NCBI GenBank assembly: GCA_035771175.1 | Contig: CM069607.1 | Coordinates: 17,306,001 to 17,370,000 of the forward strand | Direction of reading: 5' to 3' | DNA: 64,000 nt | DNA from: Paratinospora sagittata | Taxonomy: Eukaryota > Streptophyta > Magnoliopsida > Ranunculales > Menispermaceae | Part shown: piece after piece, positions 11,970 through 22,818 of the stretch | Numbering within the stretch: the stretch's first letter is position 1 | Layout of the letters: each line of letters begins with the position of its first letter | Position numbers and translations under genes: made by a program | The notes under the pieces: generated by a model | What the model was told of the DNA's origin: nothing | Database searches by the model: none | Seen by the model: only the letters and a program-made list of their open reading frames with translations

Positions 11970-12751
11970 TTTTTGTAGTGCCCACATGTAGTTGTATTTA
12001 CTTTCAGACGTCATATACACAAATGTCACAGAAAAGGTCATATCCGTCGATGTAACACCAACAATCTGTAGTAATGGAAATTTATACCTATTTGTCTTGT
12101 ATGTACAATCCATCAACAAGACGAGAGGAAAACACTTCAGAAGATCAACATAAACGGGATGAGCCCAAAATAGATCTTTAACAATATCAGTTCCTTCTTT
12201 GCACTTGCGCCACTCAACATATTTCTCCTCTTCTAACTTCTGCTAGAGTTGTTGCATCTGAGATCTACCTCCATATTCCAACAACCTATGTTTTTGCCTG
12301 ACATTGTAAATTGTCTTTAGGGTCGATGCATTATTGGCATTTCTTGCCTTTTATGTCATTAATATGTCTTTCGGTCGAGCACTGCTCTTTGTCATTTGAA
12401 CCATAACTTCTACCTCTTTATTGTCTAACCTTTCGGCGTATGAGTGCCCTTCGAAGTACTTTGCAGCTGGGTGATTATGGGTGCCGCATGCAACTTTCAA
12501 TGTCCATTCACCATCGCAAGGGTTCTTCCCGTTTAACAAAAAAGGACATCCGCACTTCTTTGTACCAGTTTCACTTCTCTTCGCCTTCTTGCCGGTGGAA
12601 GATTTGTGAGTGTTGGAGTTGTAGCGACCATATCTTTCGCACACAAGATTGACTCTTGCTCGCCTACCATTCCCCCGACATCTGAATTTCGAATAATAAT
12701 GACAAACCAATTCCTCCTCCCAACTTCTTGAGTGCTGGAGTTGAATGACAT
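11970..12751 (-). pseudogene. MULE transposase (FAR1-related type), N-terminal part
   Basis: Reading leftwards from about 12751, frames contain NWFVIIIRNSD, then GNGRRARVNLVCERYGRY, then KKCGCPFLLNGK, WTLKVACGTHNHP, and after a stop ALMDCTYKTNRYKFPLL and VGVTSTDMTF. This order (FAR1-type Cys/His DNA-binding domain, then the start of the MULE catalytic domain with MDCTYKTN) is that of plant MULE transposases related to FAR1/FHY3. A frameshift near 12670 and a stop near 12350 break the frame. Coding sequence ends abruptly at 11969 where Sirevirus LTR copy B begins. Catalytic Asp and Glu residues further downstream lie outside the window or are lost. It is non-functional. Confidence 0.8.
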
Positions 12752-14345
12752 GTTGAGGGTGAACTGTTCAGTGTAATCAACAACCGTCTCTAAAATTTGT
12801 TCTTCATTTTGAAATTATCAAAAATATTATAATTAGACAAACAAGAACCAAATAAGATCATAAAACACATCAAATAAACCCAAAGACATCACTTAAGAAT
12901 TGCACGAATAAATCTTTAAAAAAAAAATTGAAATCATAGGTTCGACCCTGTGTGGCTGAACCGGCGGCCACACAGGGACGAGCCTCATCACAAGTTTTTT
13001 CAAAAAAAAACATCATTCTACAACTCAAAAAAGGCAACAAATTACCTCTCTTAGATCTACTTCGTCACCCACAGTTGATTCTAGTACCATAATGCTTTGA
13101 AAATGTGTTGAACTTCTTTAGTTTTTGAATGTTCTAACCTTCCAAAGCAATGCAAAAAAACACCTTAAATTTGTCACAAAATGATGTAAAGATTTGAAAT
13201 ATTGATCTTGAAGCTTTAAAATGCTACTTACAAGCAAGAAAATGCGTGTTCGTCAGAGAAGATGAAGAAGACGAAGAATATTTTGACGGGAAGGAAAATA
13301 TTCCGAGGGATGATCAAGAACCGGTGGTGGGGTGTGTTTAGGGCGTTTGGGAGTGAAATGGTGAAAGGGTTTAAAGTGGGGTGAATTTGGTCATTTTGCA
13401 TGAAGGTAGTTTAAAAAATAAAACTATTTGGTTGAGTGGGGTGGTTATAGCCTATTAGTGGGTTTATTTAGCCGGCCTCTATGAAAATTAGATATGAATC
13501 TTTTATTCTTTAATTACTATAATACCCCCTTAAAAGTTAAAACTGTATTTATAAAACAGTTAAATAAATGATAAACATAGGGGTGCTTTTGGGTTTAACG
13601 TTAAAATGATCACCCCCTAAACTTTCCCAAGCATTAATTTGCATTATAAGTAGTTCAGATTATATTATTATTATCATTGTTGATGTTGATGTTGTTATTA
13701 TTATTATTATTTGAAAAAAATTCTGAAGTGTATTATTAAATTAAGGGCTTTATTTTTTTGGTTTTGCAAAAATTAATTAATTTTTCTTTCTTAATCCAAC
13801 TTATTAATTTGAAAGAAGTTGCAGGGTAGAGAGTAGTTTCTTTTAAGGAATTTGGCTAGACAACCTGACCCCCATAAAAATTAAAACTAAGACTGTGATC
13901 AGGAGCTGTTGCTTTACTTGAACAATTAATGTTTCATGTTTGTCTTGAAAGTCTAATCAAGTTAGAGATTGTTAAATAAAGATTTATAAGCATGGCCTTT
14001 TTTTTTCAAAGAAACAACTTAATATTAACTGGGAGGATAATGATATGCCTCTTCCAAAATAAGGTCCTCTATCCTTAATATTCAAACATATCATCAGATA
14101 CAATATTCAAAGCATGCATTTGTGTTACTAGCTACTTGGTTGGCCTACCTTGGAATGGCTTTGGGGATGAATGGTTTGGAAATCTGTCCATGATCATAAA
14201 TCTGCAATCATCCACTATCTTGTCCAATTGAGATTGTGAATGATAGAGCCCCCTGCAATGCTTTAACAATTGTGAGGATGAGCCGAGCCGAGCCACCAGT
14301 AATTTTTCATTTTAGTATTGTATGTTTTATTAAAATAAAGAAAAG
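12752..14345. other. No gene seen; probable MULE flank
   Basis: AT-rich sequence without a believable coding frame. A hairpin, CCCTGTGTGGC paired with GCCACACAGGG, lies near 12948-12980 upstream of the MULE coding region. Terminal inverted repeats of the MULE could not be identified with confidence. Confidence 0.5.
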
Positions 14346-14417
14346 TCGCATCTGGTGTAGTGGTATCATAATACCCTCCCACGGTACTGACGGGGGATCC
14401 GATTCCCCGGATGCGCA
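14346..14417 (+). tRNA. tRNA-Gly(CCC)-like gene, probably a pseudogene
   Basis: The sequence reads CGCATCTGGTGTAGTGGTAT in the acceptor and D arm, then an anticodon arm TACCCTCCCACGGTA with anticodon CCC, and ends CCCCGGATGCGCA. This is very close to plant tRNA-Gly(CCC). Two changes argue against function. The first base is T where G is expected, so it cannot pair with the last acceptor C. The T-arm reads GGGGGATCCGATTCCCC rather than a normal GGTTCGATTCC B box, with one extra base. No CCA is encoded, as expected for a nuclear gene. Confidence 0.75.
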
Positions 14418-14941
14418 TTGCAATCTAGGTTAGGATTATTATTACATTTGACTTGGTGGTCTTTCATTTTTATGGGTCTATTACTTCGAATTTTTATCAT
14501 TAATGGCATGTACCTTATTTTTATTATTCATTAATTAAAGTTTTATAAATTAATTTTAAATTATGGGCATCACTACGTAATCTTGTCACTTGGTTTCATT
14601 AGTTAGTTCATGAAATATTGTCATTAAAATGTGTCCCTATCATATATGTCATCAGCATCATATAAGTGTCACTCTCAATATTAATCCTTAATAATCTACA
14701 ACATATTTTAGAAACTCAAAGGTACCTAAAGCGTTGTTTTCCATCATTCTATCAATGTATTAAGTTTTCTCCTAGTTTCTAAATAGCTGAAATCACAACC
14801 AATGTAACACTTTTTGTGTTGTTTTGACTATTTTTATTGTACCACATTAGAAGTTGAATACAAAAATATTCTCTCACCATTATGAAAATATGGCTATATA
14901 TAATACCACTTCCCAAACCTATAATGGCAGGAACCTTGTAT

Positions 14942-15249
14942 TATTATAAAATAAAGAAAAATTAAAATAAAATAAATATTAAACTAAACTAAAGCTAGAG
15001 AATCTAAAGAGAAGAATTTGTAGATATTAAAGAACTTGTGCTCTTTGTTGATTATTACATTGAGATACAAGACCCCTTTATATAGAATTTTTGGTATAGG
15101 GGGTTACAACACTCATTTACACAATATATTTAATACAATTAAGAGCAATCAAATAATCTCATAAATTTGAAGGTTATGAGATTTAAATATAGGGGTTACA
15201 AGCATTGAAATTAGAGGTTATAGGATGGGCATTCAACACATTTATAACA
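14942..15249 (-). repeat. Copia 3' LTR
   Basis: On the minus strand it begins TGTTATAAATGTGTTGAATG directly after the polypurine tract and ends before TGTAT. It matches 21104-21391 over most of its length. Confidence 0.85.
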
Positions 15250-15259
15250 CTCCCCCTTT
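15250..15259 (-). other. Copia polypurine tract
   Basis: Minus-strand AAAGGGGGAG directly adjoins the 3' LTR start TGTTATAAATG. Confidence 0.8.
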
Positions 15260-15489
15260 GAATACCCTTCATACATGAGAATATGCCTCGTTAAAACCTT
15301 ACTAGATAAAACCCTGTGGGAAAAAAAAAACTAGTGAAGGAAAAAGAGTATAATTCTCAAGGAGTCTTATATTGTTTAGGACTACCTCATTAAAAATCTT
15401 GCTAGGAAAACTCATTGAGACAAAACCATAGCTAAGGAAAAAAGAATATAGTCCTAAAAGACTAACTCTTCTTTTAATTCTCCCCCTCA

Positions 15490-18400
15490 TTATGATATGT
15501 GTGAACTTTCTTCTGTTGCTTTGCTTGAAATATCTTTGAGTTGGCGCATCCCAATATTATATGCACGTTTCTTAAATGTTGTGGTCGGCAAAGCTTTTGT
15601 AAATAAGTTTGCAAGATTCTCACTCAATCTTATTTGTTGGACATTAATTTCACCATTCTTCTGAAGCTCATGTGTAAAAAAGAATTTTGGTAAAACATGT
15701 TTGGTTCTGTCACCCTTGATATAACCTTCTCTTAATTGTGCAATGCATGCGGCATTATCTTCATATAGTGTTGTAGGACAATCTTTGATAGAAGATAATC
15801 CACATAATCCTTGAATGTGCTGGATCATAAATCTCAACCATACACATTCACGACTGGCTTCGTGAATTGTAAGAATCTCCGAGTGATTTAAGGAAGTAGC
15901 AACCATTGTTTGCTTCATGGATCGCCATGATATCGCAAAGTCACCATAAGTAAAAAAATATATCATGTTTGTGACCTTGTTTTGTGAGGATCTGATAAGA
16001 ATCCAGCATCTGCATATCGAAGCAAATTTTATTTTGCCTTTCTCAAGTAAAATATACCCATATCACTTGTTCCTCGAAGATAGTGTAATATATGTTTAAC
16101 GCCATTCCAATGTCTTCGGGTTGGTGCAGAACTATATCTTGCAAGTAAATTAACAGAGAAAGCGATATCCGGTCTCATACAATTTGCTAGATACATAAGT
16201 GCACCCATAGCACAAAGATATGATACTTCAGGACCGAGAAGCTCTTCATTATTATCATGAGGGCGAAAAGGGTCTTTATCCACTTTAAGCGACCTAACAA
16301 CCATTGGGGAACTTAGTGGATGTGCCTTGTCCTTATAAAATTGCTTTAAAATTTTTTCAATATAATTTGACTGATGGACAAGAACTTCACTTGGAAAACT
16401 CTCGATCTGTAGACCAAGACAAAACTTTGTTTTTCCAAGATCTTTCATCTCAAACTCCTTTTTCAAGTAATTAGACGTTTTTTCAATTTCTTCATGATTT
16501 CCCACAATATTTAAGTCATCAACATAACAGCAACAATCTCAAACTCAGTTGATGATTTCTTGATAAAAACACATGGGCAAATTTCATTATTCACATAACT
16601 TTCCTTCAGTAGATATTCGTTGAGGCGGTTGTACCACATGCGACCAGATTGCTTTAGTCCATATAAAGCTCGTTGTAATTTTATTGAATACATACGAGAT
16701 TTTGCCTTATTCTCTTCAGGCATTTTAAATCCTTCAGGGGTTTTCATATATATATCACTATCAATAGACCCATACAAATATGCAGTAACAACATTCATAA
16801 GACGCATTTCAAGTCCTTCTGAGACTACTAGACTGATTAAGAAATGAAGTGTAATTGCGTCAATAATAGGAGAATAGGTTTCCTCCTAGTCAATACCAGG
16901 TCTTTGTGAAAAACCTTGAGCTACAAGTCGTGTTTTATATCTTGTAATCTCATTTTTCTCATTTATCTTTCGCGCAAATACCCATTTAAAACCAACGGGC
17001 TTTACATTATTCGGTATTTGAACAATTGGTTCAAATACTTCTCGTGTTTTCAGCGAGTTTAGTTCTATTTCAATTGCCTCTTTCCACTTTTGCCAATCAT
17101 TTCTCTGTCGGCATTCATCCACAGTTAGTGGTTCAAGATCATCATCATTTTATAAACATCAGAAGATACATTGAATGCAAATATATTGTCTGGAACAATA
17201 TTATTTCAATCCCATGTTTTTGCTGTATATACATAACTTATTGAGATCTCTTCATTTTCAAGCATTTTGTCCACTTCGGGGGGAAATTGTTTCATATCAC
17301 GTTCAAAGGGTACTTCTTCCTTTGATTGATTTTTTTCAATAGATACTTGTTCATGTAGTACTACTCTAGGAGTACATCTCTGTTCATTTACTTGTTTCTT
17401 CCTCTTTCGAGGAATTGTATCCTTTGAGCCTACAGGCCTTCTACGCTTCAAGCGTTTTATTGATTCATGTGTCATTGAATTAATAGCTTGCCCTTCAGGG
17501 ACATCAACCCTTGCTAGAACATTTGCAGATGGTATATCTGATTTCGTCACTTTCTTTATATCAGTAAATGCATCAGGTAATTCATTTGCAATTCTTTACA
17601 AATGAATAATCTTTTGAACCTCTAGTTCATATTGATTGTGCGTGGATCATAATGAGATAAAGTTGATGCATTCCAAGTAATTTTACGCCATTCTTCTGAA
17701 ATTGGCTTTTTGTCTCCCCCTAATGGTGGGAAAATTGCATCATCAAATTGACAATCTGCAAAGCGAGTGGTAAAAACATCACTCGTTAAAGGTTCAAGGT
17801 ATCGTATAATAGATGGAGAATTAAAACCAACATAAATTCCTAGTCTTCGTTGAGGACCCATTTTAGTTATATGAGTAGGTGCTATGGGAACATATATTGC
17901 ACAACCAAAAGTTCTTAATTGTGAAATATTTGGTTGTTAACCTAATACAAGTTGTAAAGGAGAATGCTCATGATAAGCAGTAGGTCGAATACGAATTAAA
18001 GCCATCGCATGTCCCCAAGCAGAAGTTGGTAACTTCGTTCTCATTAGTAAGGGTCGAGTAATCAACTGAATATGCTTAATCAAAGATTCAGCCAAACCAT
18101 TTTGAGTATGAGTATGAGGAACTGAATACTCAATATCAATGCCAACTAACATGCAATAATCAATTAAAGTTTGGGATGAAAATTTACCAGCATTATCAAG
18201 ACGAATTTTCTTAATCGAATTATCTAGGAATTGAGCCCTTAATCAAATTATTTGTGCAATAAGCCTAGCAAATGCAACATTTCAAGTCAAAAGTAAGCAA
18301 ACTTGTTCCATCTAGTCGATGCATCAATCAAGACCATAAAATAATGAAATGGTTCACAAGGTGGATGAATAGGTCCACATATATCCCCTTGAATTCGCTC

Positions 18401-18990
18401 TAGAAAAGTGGGGGATTCAACAACGACCTTACTTGGAGATGGTTTAACAACTAATTTACCTTGTGAGCAAGCGACACAATTATATTCATTTGGCAAAATA
18501 ACCCTTTGATTCTTTAGTGGATGCCCATGCGAATTTTCTATTACTCACCTCATCATTGAGGATCCTGGATGACCCAATCTATCATGCCAAATTATAAATG
18601 TTTTTGAATCACATAATTTTTTGCTCATGGGAACATTTATTTCCACTTGCCTTATTGTTGAAAAATATAATCCAGATGATAAAGCTGGGAGTTTTTCTAA
18701 TATTTTCTTATTCCCGGTAGAAATTGAAGTAATATATAAATATTCTTCATTGCCTTCTTTCATAGTCTCAATATGATATCCATTTCTACGGATATCCTTA
18801 AAACTGAGCAAATTTCTTCTTGATTCAGAAGAATATAAGGCATCATCAATATTTAATATTGTTCCACCCGACAACATTATACTTGTTCTTCCAGAGCCAT
18901 CAATCATATTTGCAGTGCCTGATATTGTTGTATTCACATTAGTTTTAGCTAATTTCAGGTTCAAAAAATATCATTTATCTCGAAGGATAG
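15490..18990 (-). pseudogene. Copia pol (protease, integrase, RT, RNase H), broken
   Basis: From right to left on the minus strand: a protease tail and spacer with IDDALYSSESRRNLLSFKDI; a GAG pre-integrase segment with IIWHDRLGHPGSSMMR and then CVACSQGK; the integrase core with GDICGPIHPP and later TQNGLAESLIK; reverse transcriptase with GFKWVFARKINEKNEITRYK, VVTAYLYGSIDSDIYMKTPE and LYGLKQSGRMWYNRL; then RNase H with ALYEDN-type TTLYEDNAACIAQL and ending at the stop at 15490. The YVDD catalytic box itself is intact near 16517-16530 but one base is deleted just before it. Integrase lacks continuity because of several stops. It is inactive but complete in domain order. Confidence 0.9.
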
Positions 18991-19289
18991 TATGTGTTGT
19001 TGCACAATTAGCAATGCACACATCTCCTTTACTTAGTTCAAAATTTGGGCATTCTTCATGAAGATCCATCTATCATAGTATAAACAAATAAATAAATATA
19101 TATATATATATAAGTCATCTAAGAAAAACAAGGGTATTTTATTAATAAGAAAAAAAAATATTATATTAAAAAAAACATCTCATTACATAATACTTTTATT
19201 TTTTAAAAAAATCATACTATTCAGTTAACATTTCCCTCATTGATATATTGTCCACTGGGATCTTCCAAAAAATCTGAAATATCAAAATT

Positions 19290-20214
19290 TGTCATGTCCT
19301 GCATCATCCTTTTTTCCTTTATCTTTAATTGAGGCTTGATAAATGTCAATCAAGTGTTTGGATGTACGACAAGTACGGTGCCAATGCCCTTTCATTCCAC
19401 ATTTATAACATGTATTCACATGGTCTTTTGTAGGTTTATTCTGAAAACCTTTTCCTTTTTCATGCCTTCCATCATTTTTATTCCAATTCTTTTGGGAATT
19501 ATGACCACCATGATATCGAGGATTATTTCTACCTCAACCTCTGCCATACCCTTTTCTTCATCTATTATGACGATTATGTCCAAATCCATATTTATGATCA
19601 TTAAGTGAGGCAACATTCACTTTAGGGAATGGTGCAGTACCAGGTGGACGAGAATGATGATTTTTCATCAATAACTCATTGTTTTGCTCAGCCACCAAAA
19701 GGCATGAGATCAATTCAGAATACTTAATGAATCGACGCTCTCGATATTGTTGCTGCAAGAGCACATTCGAGACATGAAATGTAGTAAAAGTCTTTTCTAA
19801 CATATCTTCTTCGGTTATTTTCTCTCCACATAGCTTCAACTAAGAGCTAATTTTGAACAAGGCGGAGTTATATTCACTGACTGTTTTGAAGTCTTGCAAC
19901 CTCAAATGCATCCACTCATAACGTTCTTTTGGCAAAATGACTGTCTTTTGATGGTCAAACCTTTCTTTTAAATTATTCCTAAGGATGAAAGGGTCCTTAA
20001 CAGTGAGATATTTACTTTTCAAGCCTTCATGGAGATGGTGTCGAAGGAATATTAAAGCCTTCGCACGATCTTGTATGGATGCTTAATTTTCTTTTTTAAT
20101 TGTATCGCCCAAATTTTTGGCATCCAAGTGGATCTTAGCATCAAGGATCCATGACAAATAATTGTTGCCCGAAATGTCAAGTACAATAAATTCAAGTTTC
20201 GTAATATTCGACAT
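19290..20214 (-). pseudogene. Copia gag with CCHC zinc knuckle
   Basis: The start ATG is at 20212-20214 (minus), giving MSNITKLEFIVLDISGNNYL, a typical Copia gag start. A UBN2 gag helix region follows (RLQDFKTVSEYNSALFKIS, then LLVAEQNNELLMKNHHSRPP). The C-terminal part is Gly/Arg/His-rich and ends with a CCHC knuckle CYKCGMKGHWHRTC near 19370-19415. Stops occur within the KKEN segment near 20085, after FKISS near 19840 and in the basic region near 19535-19560. It would have formed the particle coat and bound RNA; in this copy it is broken. Confidence 0.88.
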
Positions 20215-20493
20215 ATCTGAACAAAAAAATATATTGGTAAGATCTAATCGAAATATATTATTTATAATTGTATCTATGATGGATCATTCATTTTCATAAA
20301 ATTCATAAGATGAGTATTAGTATGCAAAGAAATAGTCATATATAGTTTGAATAAAATATATATAAAATCCTTTTTTTTTATACTACTTTTAACAAAATGA
20401 CATACATGTGTGTATCCAAGAATAAAGAGTTTCAAATTATAACTGAATATTAGACATACATATTTTAGGCTCAACAATTTATATGATATGATT

Positions 20494-20538
<45 letters not shown>

Positions 20539-21103
20539 AGTTGCAGTAGAATAATAACAAGAACCAATGCAAGGTTATTCAATAATAGCAACCATCAAAG
20601 CAACCAATGAATTTTTTTATTTTTTTATTTTTTATTTTTGTTAATCACAAAAAAAAAAATCCAATGCGAGATTTGTAATTTTTTTTTTTTTGAGCAATAA
20701 AGAGATCAGTAAAAATAAATAAATAAATAACATACTCTACAACTTGATTATTAGAGTATTTAGATATACAAGTTGCAAATTAAAATTTGTAAAAAAAAAA
20801 AATACTGCAAATGGTAGAAAATCTCTACTAATTTAAATTTCTAAATAAATAGTAAATATTTTAGCAACAAAAATAATGAAGAAAGCGAAAGAAAAAAAAA
20901 ATAGAGGGAGAGAAAAAGAAAAAAATGTACATAATCTTTGACTATGATAGAAAATAATAGTGCAAGATTCTGATACAAATAAAATGAAAATAATAGCACA
21001 AATAAAATAAAATAAAACCTTACAACATTGTATACCTTTCCAGATGAGCAAGAATGATAATCTGAGTAGAAGATAGTGTTCTCTTCTTGATCGATCCGAG
21101 CAA
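20215..21103 (-). other. Copia leader with (AT)n tract
   Basis: This 889-bp stretch lies between the 5' LTR and gag. It is very AT-rich and holds an (AT) run at about 20499-20534 and several A or T tracts. No coding frame is believable. Microsatellite growth may have lengthened the leader. Confidence 0.6.
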
Positions 21104-21391
21104 TTTTATAAAATAAAAGAAAACTAAAATAAAACAAATATTAAACTAAACTAAAGCTAGAAAATAGTTTGTAGATATTAGAGAACTTGTGCTCTTTGTT
21201 GATGAGATACAAGACCCTTTTATATAGACTTTTTGGTATAGGAGGTTATAACACTCATTTACACAATATATTTAATACAATTAAGAGCAATCAAATAATC
21301 TCATAAATTTGGAAGTTATGAGATTTAAATATAGGAGTTACAAACATTGAAATTAGAAGTTATAGGATGGGCATTCAACACATTTATAACA
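21104..21391 (-). repeat. Copia 5' LTR
   Basis: Same sequence family as 14942-15249. It ends at the TGTAT duplication (21392-21396). Confidence 0.85.
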
Positions 21392-21396
21392 TGTAT

Positions 21397-22767
21397 AATA
21401 TTATAGGTGTACATATACTAAAAAGTCTAAGAACATTCAATGGTGATCCTAGGCTCACTAAATTTTGATGGCGTGGAAACTACGCACCTTTAGAATCAAT
21501 TGATTTCTTTTTCATGTGTTTTGTGATGCGGGTGTTAATGGATTGGTCAAAACTGTGATAGCATATTGAATTGGTGCATTTGGTTTTGTTTTGAATTAGT
21601 TTGATTTGGGTTCATGTTGAAAAAAAGTATAACTCAATTGCTTCAATTCAACTTACAGTTTGAGATGTTAAAAAACAAACCGATTTCAAAGAAAAGTGTT
21701 CATGTTTTAATGTTAAAATTCTTTTATATATACATATGACCAAAAATATTTGTATTACCATTGTATATAATGATTTTTATTTATTTTTTAAATATTAGAT
21801 GAGGTTTATTTACTTTATATATATGTATAGAAATTGTACATATTACCATAAACTTGTATTATCATTGTATAATGATTTTTAAAAAGAACATTAGATGCAA
21901 ATTATATTATATATAAATAATTAATTAATTACTTAATAAATATTTATTTAAAATTTCAAATTTATGAACTCAAATCAAACCAAATTAATTATGTTTAGTT
22001 CAATTTGAGTTACTAACATTGATCGGCTCAATCTACTTTGACAAAATGCCAACCTTATTACTTTCATTTTGTATGTAAAATTGACCAAAACCAATCTGTT
22101 GGCACACTTAATTTGTGGTGCTGTGCAGGAAAACCCCTACCCCGCCACAAAAGAATTGGTGCTGCTGGTTGCCTCAAAGGAGTAAACCATCATAAAGTTT
22201 CTAATTAGGCGAGCAAGCAGAAAATTTTATTTGGAACCTTGATTAGCACAGAACAATCACTGCAGATCCAAAAGGTAATCTTTTTTTTTTTTTCTCTTTT
22301 TTTAATTTTTGAGAAACGGTCCCTAAACTCCAATCCCCCCCAAGTGTCAGGCCCCTCTAAAACCCACTAATCCCCGCATCAACAGGTATACCTCGGGACC
22401 ACCACCACGAGAACATTGTCCGCCAAGTTTGATAATTTGTCGTTTCCACTAGCACACAAGCGTATTTGTAAGGATTACCTTGTGGCACACAAGGTCATCT
22501 TTACATAGTCATAGAAATTCCACAATGATAATTTACAATAGAAACTCTTGAATTAGCATTATTAACTGTACCATTATACATGACTTGAAATTTCTACTAC
22601 GATTACATGTGTATTTCTTTGGCAATACATCATTGGGAATACACTGAGACAAGTTGACAATGAACTCTTGAATGACTAATTACAATGGACAACAAGACAT
22701 GGTAAAACATGAAAAGAATGTAAATGCATAAAATAAAGTTACTCTTTCTTGCAGAAGGCTCGACTCA
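21397..22767. other. No gene seen; includes CTF18 3' UTR
   Basis: AT-rich sequence. The part next to 22767 should hold the 3' untranslated region of CTF18. No clear poly(A) signal or transposon edge could be fixed. Confidence 0.4.
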
Positions 22768-22818
22768 TCACAACAAATCACAAATTCGAACAGGCCTTTT
22801 GACTGCATTAGTAAAGCC
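22768..22818 (-). CDS. CTF18: CTF18 last coding exon
   Basis: It encodes [16 protein letters not shown] and stop TGA (22768-22770). In this family the extreme C-terminus binds Ctf8-Dcc1, which links the complex to DNA polymerase epsilon. A 3.7-kb intron separates it from the previous exon. Confidence 0.93.
   Translation of the reverse strand, partial: GFTNAVKRPVRICDLL

Larger units (their letters stand above)
14942..21391 (-). mobile_element. Ty1/Copia retrotransposon, structurally complete but degenerate
   Basis: Two LTRs of about 300 bp in the same orientation (14942-15249 and 21104-21391) bound the element. The 5-bp target duplication TGTAT is perfect (14937-14941 and 21392-21396). On the minus strand the order is 5' LTR, long leader, gag, protease, integrase, reverse transcriptase, RNase H, polypurine tract, 3' LTR. 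This is the Copia order, with integrase before reverse transcriptase. The coding region has many stops and shifts. The two LTRs are similar but not identical, with small indels (one copy has GATTATTACATTGAGATAC, the other GATGAGATAC). No clear tRNA-Met primer site follows the 5' LTR. Confidence 0.9.

Noticed and set aside
20499..20534. (AT)n tract as a possible replication origin or matrix site
   Set aside because: Simple microsatellite; similar runs occur in the solo LTR at 45925 and elsewhere, with nothing to support a special role.
20833..21137. Open frames of 72-98 codons on the minus strand
   Set aside because: They are Phe/Leu/Ser-rich products of AT-rich leader and LTR sequence of the Copia element, with no domain.
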